A stretch of 64,000 bases of DNA from Emiliania huxleyi CCMP1516 (Eukaryota; Haptophyta; Isochrysidales; Noelaerhabdaceae): assembly GCF_000372725.1 (NCBI RefSeq), contig NW_005200170.1, forward strand, positions 361,116 through 425,115. The letters run 5' to 3'. A program made the position numbers and the translations under genes. The notes beneath the pieces are model-generated. The model worked only from the letters and a program-made list of their open reading frames with translations, did not search any database and was not told the origin of the DNA. Of the stretch, positions 48,689 through 56,421 are shown one piece after another (position 1 is the first letter of the stretch; every line of letters starts with the position of its first letter).

Positions 48689-51600
48689 CATTTTCGGCAC
48701 GTCCTCCGTGCGTGCAGCTTCTGCAGCACTGACTGACTGACTGACTGACGTCCGCATCTAGGGTCGGGCACAGCCCGGAGAGCCAGGAGGGCCTCCACCA
48801 TCGCCTCGACCGACCCGTTCGTCTGCGCCACCTCCGCCGCCAGCGCCGGATCGAACCCCATCGACACTAGCCACCCCACAGCGTCGCCTCCGCCGCCGAC
48901 TCCGCCACCGCCGCCCTCCTCCGCCGCCGCTTCGCCCTCGGCCGCTGCCGCTTCGTCCGCCGCTTCTGCGGCCCTCTCCTCCGCCGTCTCCTCTGCCGCG
49001 CGAGCAACGCCTTCGTCCCACGACAGCGCCTGGCGCGGCGCCGGGGCCAGTGCTGGAGCCTCACCGCCAGCTGGATCCAGCTGAGTCGCGCCTCCAGCCT
49101 CACCGCCAGTTGGATCCAACTGAGTCGCGCCTCCAGCCTCACCGCCAGTTGGATCCAGCTGAGTCGCGCCTCCAGCCTCACCGCCAGCTGGATCCAAAGC
49201 AGCAGGCGGCGCGGCGGGTGAGCCGACGGCCTCGTCTTGCGCCTCCGCGCGCGGCGCGACTGCGCGGACATGCGACGCTGCAATCCCGACGCCGGCCATG
49301 GTGAGGGCGTGCGTCGCACCAAGCACACGGGCTGCCCCGGGCTTGGGCTGGAGCTCGCTGTGCCTCGCCCACCAGTGGCGCGCCGGCGTCTCGGCCTCGC
49401 TCTCCAGCCACCCACTCACGCCAATCAGCACGCTGAGCGAAGGCGCCGCCGCGGCTCCTCCGTCGCCGCCACGCGGTGCGGACAGCCCGTCCTCGCCGCA
49501 CTCTCCCGCCTCGGCGCGCTCCTCCCCTGCCAGCTGCACCACCACAGCTCGCTCGACCTGCAGCACCGGCAAGCCCAGCAGCCGGCACGCCCCCGGCAGC
49601 GAGATTGCATTCAGCCGCCCGCGCGCGTACCTAGAGCGGAAAAATCCTCGAAGGTTCCGGGAAGGCTCCTCGACAGGCGACAGCCCCCTCGCACGCGGAC
49701 TCGGCGGCGGCGACGTCGGCGGCGGCGATCGACAACTCGAGCGCGGGCGGGTGCGACGTGCTGTCCACCGCGAGCGCGACCCGGTCCTCGGGCGACCCGC
49801 TCGCCTGCGGCGTGAATACGCCGTGGGGGGAGATGTGGGGAGATATTCCGCTTCTAGGCGAGGGAGCCTGAGCGAGAGCCGCGCGCAGCCGCGGGACCGT
49901 CGACGCGGGCACGGACGCGACGGCCGGGGCCAGCTCGATGCGCTGAGACACGAGTGCGCCGCATTCCTCTTCGGAATCGACGCCGCCGCCACTGCGGACG
50001 CCGTCGCCGCCGTCGCCGCCGTCTCCACCGCCGTCGCCCCCGTCGTGCTCCCGCTCTTGCTCCGCCGCCCTCTCCGCGGCCGCCTGGGTTCGGGTACCAT
50101 GGGGTAGGGGAGGGTGGGTTCGGGTACCGTGGGGTAGGGGAGAGCGAGCCCTCTCCGTGGCCGCCTCACGTGCCGCAAGAATCAGCGCCTTGCGCGGCTG
50201 CAGAAAGTCGAACTCGGAGACGTCTGCGAGCCGGCGGTCCATCTTGTACGCCGCGAGGCCGGCGCCTGGTGGTAGGTAGGTAGGTAGGTGTTACCTCACA
50301 CTGTCTGGGCAGAGACAAGGAGGGCCCCCGCACACACATGAACCCACACATACAGAGAGGGACGAGTGCACGCATTGGGCATCAGAGAGCCATGAGTGTT
50401 CGTTGTTGTTTGGCGCGAGGCCGGCGCCTGGTGAAAGGCGAACAAAGAGAACGCGGGGCGCGCGTCAGTCCCTCCTCCTCGCGGCCAGTCTCACCGCAGC
50501 GAGGCCGGCGCCGGTAGCGCCGAAGAGGGACGTCACCACTGCCACGCCCGCGGCGCCTGAATCACCATCCGTCTTGCGTCACTCCTCCAGGAGAGGGGGG
50601 GGCGTGATGCCGACTGCCCTGCCCCCGCGGCTCCTGAGGACCCACGAGTCGAGTCTGCAGTGAAGAGGGGACACGTGACGGCTGCCCACCCCAACGCTCC
50701 TGAGAGGAGCGAAGCGATCGACGCGACGCCGGTGCCGAGCAGTGCGCCCGCCTGATTGAAGCGAACTTTGGTCATTGATCATGACTTCGGCGACGCCAAT
50801 GCCGAGCAGTGCGCCCGCCGTCCCCAGGGAGCTGATCCCGCCCCCAACCGCCGCGATGCCACCGATCACGGCGGGGGCAGCGAGGCCGGCCTGCGGCATT
50901 GGGGAGGTGTGGGGAGGTGTGGGGAGGTGTGGGGAGGTGTGGGGAGGTGTGGGGAGGTGTGGGGAGGTGTGGGGAGGTGTGGGGAGGTGTGGGGAGGTGT
51001 GGGGAGGTGTGGGGAGGTGTGGGGAGATGAGGAGAATGTGGGGATGTGAGGCCAAAGCTGCGGTTTGAACACAAGAGGTCCGCGGCGTGGTGTGAAGTGG
51101 ATGAATACACGGGCTACGAGGGGATGCGAATGCAGCCGAGTGCGGCGGAATACGTGTCCTCTCGAGCGCCGGTCGGCAGACACACTTCCGTGTGCAGCGT
51201 CTACAGTTGCCCGCCGTCAGCGCGACCGCCGCGCCCGACGCGAGCCCCACGCCTGAAGGAAGGCAGAAATCGGGCGACCGTGAACAAGAAAAAAAACACG
51301 AACCAACACAAGCCCCACGCCTGAAGACAGAAATCAGGCCGCCGTAAGAAGCCCGCGGAGAGCGTCGCGCCCCGAGGCGAGCCCCAACGCCTAAAAAGAA
51401 AGAAATCCGCGCGTAAGAAAAGAAAAGCAGAAAAGAAATCGGCACGCGGACCCGCCGACAACAGCTGCGCCGCGGCGCCAGCGGCGTCCAAACGTGCGCG
51501 TCATCGGGCTGGGCCTACAGCAGGGAGGGTCCGAAAAAGCGGGTCCTCGACGGCTCATGGCCGGTCGACCAGCTTGCCACCGCAGGCGCTCCGCCTACGG

Positions 51601-52268
51601 GACGCTTCCGAGAAGGTTCGCGTTCGGCGGTGTCGGCGCGTCCAAGTGTGCGAGGCATCTGGCTGGGCCGGCTAGAGCCTGCTCGCGCCGCCGCTATCGC
51701 GCAGCGCCCGCAGCTTGGCGGGCAGCGTCGCCAGCGCGGCGGCCAGCTGCGCCTCCCGCCTCGCCACCGCGCGCCAGTCGACACCCAGCGCGCCCGCCGC
51801 GTCGCAGACGAGCTGGCGGCAGCGCGCGTCGTAGCCGAGGAGGAGCGGCGGGCGGCCCTGTGCGCCGCCGCCCGCGCCGGACGCGCCCGAGCCCACGGCG
51901 AGCAGCGCCGCCAGGCCGTGCAGCAGCTCCTCGCGCCGGGCGGCGCTCGCGGGCAGCGACTCGGCGAAAGGCTCGGGCGACAAGGGAGGATCCCCCTCGA
52001 GGGGAGGAGCGGAGAGCGGCTCGAGCGCGGTGAGCTGCTCCGCGGGAAGCTCGAGCACGCCGCACAGAATCGAGCGCAGCAGGGCGGCGGAGAAGCGCTC
52101 GGCACCCTTGGCGGTCGGCTCGAGGTCCCAGCCGTCGCTGCGGCGTCCCACGAGCACGGCCAGCACCCCGCCGAGCGAGATGCGCTCGTCCGTCGTGAGC
52201 GCACGGAGGGAGGCGAGGGCGGCTTCGATGTCGTCAAGGTCCGGGTCAACACCTCGTGATTTAGCCAT
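45716..52268 (-). CDS. TMCO4-like DUF726 alpha/beta-hydrolase membrane protein with inserted UBA domain, 16 exons
   Basis: My model has exons 52268-51679, 51514-51456, 51252-51215, 50890-50819, 50751-50700, 50556-50512, 50265-49868, 49804-49695, 49630-48772, 48215-47968, 47905-47861, 47602-47476, 46973-46877, 46633-46603, 46361-46298 and 46027-45716, totalling 1048 residues in one frame. Landmarks are GYDARCRQLVCDAAGALGV, a Gly/Ala membrane segment (GLAAPAVIGGIAAVGG, VVTSLFGATGAGLAAYKM), SLSVLIGVSGWL, CEHHALRWESEELKRL, DVLDNPWGVAY, RPVTLVGFSLGAYVVWECL and GRLVNCYRPDDLVLSLAHR. GFSLG is the nucleophile elbow. A UBA domain (48894-48772) and four LDPTGGEAGGATQ repeats are inserted after GVSGWL. 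Ten introns have GC donors; intron 5 (GA) is the weakest boundary. Confidence 0.88.
46640..46770. repeat. Dispersed repeat C, copy 2, inside TMCO4-like intron 13
   Basis: GTGAGGTGAGGTCAGGTAAA, CTTCTCCACACACACG, GGTGGGGCAAGGG and CAGGAGCCCCACGGCATTA. On the coding strand its end supplies the acceptor CTCACCTCACAAG. Confidence 0.8.
46784..46856 (+). repeat. (GT)n microsatellite in TMCO4-like intron 13
   Basis: About 36 GT dinucleotides followed by a G run. Confidence 0.97.
46957..47313 (-). repeat. 68-bp tandem array containing repeated exon-13 start
   Basis: TCGAGCACGTCGCACGC starts at 46957, 47025, 47093, 47161, 47229 and 47297, an exact 68-bp period. On the coding strand each unit holds GCGTGCGACGTGCTCGACAA then CCCGTGGGGCGTG, the start of exon 13 (ACDVLDNPWGV), plus an AT-rich TTAATTAATTAAT spacer ending ATGGAG. 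Confidence 0.95.
47330..47470. repeat. GGGAGATCGC repeats in TMCO4-like intron 12
   Basis: GAGATCGCGG units with variants, next to the 68-bp array. CCTTGATG-GTGGGCGGG and CCTTGATG-GTAGGCGGG lie on the two sides. Confidence 0.9.
48250..48420. repeat. GTGTGGGGGAG minisatellite in TMCO4-like intron 9
   Basis: At least ten 10- to 11-bp units. Intron 9 also holds a GT microsatellite at about 48575-48687. Confidence 0.92.
48575..48687 (+). repeat. (GT)n microsatellite in TMCO4-like intron 9
   Basis: More than 50 GT dinucleotides with a few TC interruptions. Confidence 0.97.
50899..51030. repeat. GGGGAGGTGT minisatellite in TMCO4-like intron 3
   Basis: Twelve or thirteen nearly perfect 10-bp units, immediately upstream of the acceptor CCGCAG for exon 4 on the coding strand. 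Confidence 0.95.
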
Positions 52269-52468
52269 TTGTGCGCCCGACACAACTGGGAGCGTCCGTC
52301 CCGGCGTCTCTTCGCTGTTGTTCACAGCACGCCCCTAGGAACCTGGGGTTGCTGCCCCCCGTGAATAAACAAATGTGAAAAACGAAGAGCGCTGGCATGA
52401 ACATTCATTTATAAAATGAACTCGAAACCTTCATTCTTTCCCTTTTCTCCTTCGTGCCCCACAGCCCG

Positions 52469-53092
52469 ATGACCTTCCTCGCTGCCCGGCCGCTGCTCCG
52501 CGCTTCGCGCTGCCCGGCCGTTGCCCGCTCGACGGCGCCGTGCGCCCTCGCCGCCTATGAGGCGCCGCTCGCGCTGCTCTCCGATGTCGGCAACCCGGTG
52601 AGCGACCTCTTCCAGAGCCCGGTCGCCGTCGCGTACCTGGGCGTGCTCACTGTCCTCTTCGGCTTCCTCGGCTTCCTCGCGTACAGCGACGCGCAGGGCA
52701 AGGCGCGGCGGCGCGAGGCCGCCGCGCAGCGCGCGCAGGCGATGGAGGAGATGGCGCGCGTGACGCCGCAGCTGCGGGAGCAGGGAAAGGACGAGGAGGC
52801 GGACGCGATCGAGCGGGAGATGGACCGGCTGCGCGCCGCGGAGATGTCCTCCTCCGCGGCCCCCTCCCCGCCCGGCCGCCAGCGCGAAAAGGCGCCGATG
52901 TGGATGCCGGGCGGCGCCTTTGTGGCGCCGGGCACCGAGCCGTCGTCGCTCGAGGACACGGGCAACCGCTTCATGCGGCGGCAGGGGGCGGGGCTCGAGG
53001 AGGGGGGCGGCGCGGCGCCGCTCAAGAAGACGCGCCGCAGGCAGCGGGCGAGGCGTGGCGCCGCGGCGCGAGCGGCGCGGTCGGAAAAGTGA
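52469..53092 (+). CDS. Single-span membrane protein with organelle-type leader
   Basis: An intact 207-residue frame from ATG at 52469, divergent from the TMCO4-like gene with about 200 bp between starts. The leader MTFLAARPLLRASRCPAVAR is basic and amphipathic as in mitochondrial or plastid presequences. One membrane span, VAVAYLGVLTVLFGFLGFLA, lies at about residues 50-72. A charged helical stretch follows (RREAAAQRAQAMEEMARVTP), then a conserved-looking MWMPGGAFVAPGTEPSSLED, and a Arg/Ala-rich tail. I do not recognise a family. Its role is unknown. Confidence 0.62.
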   Translation: MTFLAARPLLRASRCPAVARSTAPCALAAYEAPLALLSDVGNPVSDLFQSPVAVAYLGVLTVLFGFLGFLAYSDAQGKARRREAAAQRAQAMEEMARVTPQLREQGKDEEADAIEREMDRLRAAEMSSSAAPSPPGRQREKAPMWMPGGAFVAPGTEPSSLEDTGNRFMRRQGAGLEEGGGAAPLKKTRRRQRARRGAAARAARSEK

Positions 53093-53751
53093 GCTCTCAG
53101 CGAGAGCTACGATCTTTCTGGCGGCTGCCCACCATCCTGTAGCATGCTATGTGTAGCCCATACATCGCCGCGATACTGTGAAGATAAAATAAACCTTGCG
53201 GTCTCGTTCATTCCGCGAGCAAAAGGAACTAGGAAGAAGGATGCCAGCGCGCAGCGGCGGCGCGACGCGCAGAGTCGTTATGGTTATCTGCTCTTGCGGT
53301 GTCTTGGCTCTTGCGGCAGCTCGTCACCGCCTGCATCTTCGGACGGAAGCTGTAAGGACTGAGAGGTCGAGCGGCAGCGAACGCTCCACCGCGGCGCGCG
53401 GTCCGGAGCGCGGCGCGCGACGCAGCGCCTCACGGGACGCCATTGCAGTCGAGGCCGCCATTAAAAGAGTTGCTGCGAGAAATAGAGTTTGCCCGTTTTA
53501 TTTATTTATTATTTAATCCAAGAGAGGAGTGGGAGGGCGGGAGAATCCAAAAAAGCCGTCCCAAAAGCCACAAAAAGCCAGCGAGCCTCCCGTTACGCGA
53601 TTGCTCGCGAAGCGCAGCATGATGCGTGGCCACCGAAATCCCGCGTGAAAACCAAGCTGCCGGAAAAGGTTCGGCTTCATAGTTTTTCTGGTTCCTCCTG
53701 CCGCGTGAAACGGTTTCTCGGCCCCCGCTCGCTGCTCCGCCGACTCGCGCG
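53093..53751. other. Intergenic
   Basis: TTTATTTATTTATTATT at about 53498 next to GAGTGGGAGGGCGGGAG resembles the end of repeat A. No gene is supported. Confidence 0.4.
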
Positions 53752-54561
53752 ATGGAGCCCGCCAAGCAGCAGGACCTGGACCAGCTTTCGCGAGAGGTCC
53801 GCATTGCGAACGAGTACTACTTCCGCAGCCATCCAGAGTTGCGGCTGCTGATGAAGAGCTTCGTCGCTGCACTCCACGTTGAGAATGTCCCCGCTGGCGA
53901 ACTTCGCACATTTGCAGAGGCCTTCTTTGCAGATCCAACCCTCGCCAGCCGCATCAAAACAGCGCAGGCAAAGTTAGGCCCGGCTGCGGAGATGAAGGAT
54001 CCCGCCATTCTCGAGCACATCGAGCGTGTGTTCGAGGAGGTTGACACGGATGGGAGGGGCACGCTCTCCCGCGGGGAGCTGCGAGCGAAGATCCAGCAAG
54101 ATGATCAGTTGGAGAAGCTGTTGGGCAAACCGGACCTCAAGCAAATGTCGTCGATGAAGAGCTCCGAGTTCTCCTTTGAGGGGCTGTTCGGCGACGCCGA
54201 CATGGACGGCAACCGCGAGCTGACTTTGGAAGAGTTTAAGCTCTCCATCGTGCTCGCGCGCAGCAAAGCGGTCTTTCAGGCAGAAAGCGGTGGGTCGGAC
54301 GGAACGCTGACCCGGGCAGAGGTCCAGAAGCGCATCCAGGCGGACGAGGACCTAGTCGCGATACTTGGCCTCCGCGACCTCCAGCGAATGTCGTCGATGA
54401 AGATTGCCAACCCGAGGTTGCACCGGCTGCTCGCCGAGACCGACGCGGACGGCGTGGAGGAGCGCCTCACCTGGAACGAGTTCAAGTCGACCGTGAGGCC
54501 GCCTCCAGCCTCCGCACCTGTCTCCGCGGCGCTAGGAACCGGCGTGAGCATCGTCGCGTGA
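53752..54561 (+). CDS. DPY30/RIIa-like dimerisation and EF-hand protein, probably flagellar
   Basis: An intact 269-residue frame from ATG. Residues about 20-60 read ANEYYFRSHPELRLLMKSFV and PAGELRTFAEAFF, the Y-F-x2-HPEL pattern of RIIa/DPY30-type dimerisation helices in axonemal proteins. Three EF-hand regions follow: EVDTDGRGTLSRGEL (about 97-111), DADMDGNRELTLEEF (about 147-161) and ETDADGVEERLTWNEF near 230. The paired segments LKQMSSMK and LQRMSSMK show an internal duplication. EF-hands bind calcium. A role in flagellum or haptonema is inference from the family. Confidence 0.82.
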   Translation: MEPAKQQDLDQLSREVRIANEYYFRSHPELRLLMKSFVAALHVENVPAGELRTFAEAFFADPTLASRIKTAQAKLGPAAEMKDPAILEHIERVFEEVDTDGRGTLSRGELRAKIQQDDQLEKLLGKPDLKQMSSMKSSEFSFEGLFGDADMDGNRELTLEEFKLSIVLARSKAVFQAESGGSDGTLTRAEVQKRIQADEDLVAILGLRDLQRMSSMKIANPRLHRLLAETDADGVEERLTWNEFKSTVRPPPASAPVSAALGTGVSIVA

Positions 54562-54710
54562 GCGTTCGAGAACGCGTTCGGCCACAGCCGCAATTTTTGA
54601 GTGCGTGATCCGTTGGCGCCATACCGTGTATACGTAAAGCTCTGAATTTCTTTTTGTTTTTACGCGACAATCGAGCGGCGTGCGCCGGCGTGCGGAAAGG
54701 CAAAGAACAT

Positions 54711-55477
54711 ATGGACCCGCCAGCGAGAGAGGTGGCGGTGAGTCGACAGGAAGCGCTGGAGCTCATTGACAAGCTCGACCTCAACGGCGACGGCAAGCTG
54801 AGCAAGAGCGAGAAGGCGGTGGTTGAGGCCAGATTTGAGGCACTCGAGGCAACCACGGATGTCAATGGCTGGGCGCGTGAGCGGGCACGAGGCGCTGGAC
54901 CTGAATGGGGACGGGCGGGTGACAAAGAGCGAGAAGGACGAGCTGGACGCCAACGGCGACGGCGCAATCAGCAAGCTCGAGGCGGATCCGTGACGCTCAC
55001 GCAGACGAGGCGGGACTGCTCGAGATCCTTCACCGCCATGGAGTTGAAGCCGTCGCCTCGGGCGAGCTGAGCGAGGAGCTGCTCCAATGGAAACACGCGC
55101 TGCCGCCGGCAAGCGATGGCGCCCGGCACCTACCGCTGCTTGGCCTCTGGGCGACGCAAGGCAACGCAACCAACGAGCTAGCCCTTGCCTTTGTCAGCCT
55201 CGCGGTGCTGCTTTCCGTCGCGGGCTACGTGTGGCGATGCCTCCTTGGGCGCCGCTACCGCCAGATGCACGCGCGAGCGCTTCTCCGTCTAACGACAATT
55301 TGGTTCAGCGTAGCGTTATGCGCATGGACTCGGACGAGCTGCAGGTTCGCCACACAGCTCGTCACGTATGTTCGCCACACAGGAGCTTCCCCCGCCCCGC
55401 GACTAAAGCAGCCTGGACCCCGCCCTGGCAGGAGCTACCGCCACGCGCTATGCGGTCGCCAACTTAAACCGTCGTGA
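54711..55477 (+). pseudogene. Calmodulin-like EF-hand protein with C-terminal membrane span, frameshifted
   Basis: ATG at 54711 begins MDPPAREVAVSRQEALELID with the first EF-hand DLNGDGKLSKSE. Near 54865 the frame breaks inside DVNG; two bases appear lost, after which the next frame reads ALDLNGDGRVTKSEKDELDA and NGDGAISKLEAD. Near 54990 a second shift leads to EAGLLEILHRHGVEAVASGE and a hydrophobic ALAFVSLAVLLSVAGYVW. Neither break has splice sites. The order EF-hand, EF-hand, EF-hand, membrane anchor is clear, so this is a damaged gene or carries sequence errors. Confidence 0.6.
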
Positions 55478-55654
55478 ATTGATGTTGAGAATTTGCCATC
55501 GCGTGGGCACGACCCCCGTTGAGACCGTTCGAGCTCTGCGCGAGTGGCGAGTGTTGCCATTGTAGAACCATGTCTGCACTCCCCTTTAGAGAGAGAGAGT
55601 ATGGAGCAGGGCACCATCTTTGTCTCGAATCGCACCAAATGAGGAATGGGAGGC

Positions 55655-55703
55655 GGAGCACTGGGAGCACTTGGAGCACTTGGAGTGCAGTCATTAACCG
55701 CAC
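55655..55703 (-). repeat. Dispersed repeat D, copy
   Basis: GAGCACTTGGAGCACTTGGA then GTGCAGTCATTAACCGCAC. Confidence 0.65.
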
Positions 55704-55794
55704 GCTCGCACCGGCGATCCACGGTTTTTTCGGCGATCGGACGCGTCATGGACGCGGTCGCTTTCTGCCGAGACTCGCCCTTGCCTTGACGCCG

Positions 55795-56094
55795 ATGCAG
55801 CTCTCAGCACTCGCGCCAGTTTATTTCCCGGTGATCGTCGCAGCCGATTCCGCCGAGGCCCACATCATCGACGACATCGCCAGCGAAGTGCACGACATGA
55901 TCGCGGAGTACGACTCGGAGATGCTCAGCGAGGCGGAGCAGGCGGCGAGCTTGGAGCACGATGAGGACTTGCCCGAGTACGATCTCCCAGCCGCGGTCGG
56001 CGTGGCCCTGGACAAGGAGCAGCAGCTGCGTGACGCTCTGCACGCGCCTCCCTCGCCTCCCAAGGGCGACACCTCAGGCCGCCGTCGCCACTGA
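55795..56094 (+). CDS. Small acidic hypothetical protein
   Basis: From ATG at 55795 the frame gives 99 residues: MQLSALAPVYFPVIVAADSA, then AHIIDDIASEVHDMIAEYDS and EHDEDLPEYDLPAAVGVALD. The acidic helical composition is unlike chance GC-rich frames. It may be only the last exon of a longer gene. No family recognised. Confidence 0.35.
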   Translation: MQLSALAPVYFPVIVAADSAEAHIIDDIASEVHDMIAEYDSEMLSEAEQAASLEHDEDLPEYDLPAAVGVALDKEQQLRDALHAPPSPPKGDTSGRRRH

Positions 56095-56421
56095 GCAACG
56101 CTCGGCCCACTACTGCCGCCCCTTGCCCCCTGGCTCTCCTGGGAGCAAAGAGCCGCTTAGCCTTGTACCATCGCGAACATGTAGCTGCATTAGCTAGGAC
56201 GCTTGAAAGTGCGTTCTCCATTGCCACTGCCATTGGCTCGCCGTGTGCAGAGGACGGTATCGTTGAGGGTTGCTTCCTTGGCGCGCACTCCCAGTTACGA
56301 GTTAGCATGTCTCTAGCAAGCACATGTGTCAAGTGAGTTAAAGTACTTTCTTTGGGTGAGGTACATCCCACAGCACCAGCCACCACGTAGAGCCGTACAG
56401 CCGAGGCAGCACCCTGGACCC

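Noticed and set aside
48550-48757. His-Thr repeat frames
   Set aside because: Translations of the GT/CA microsatellite in TMCO4-like intron 9.
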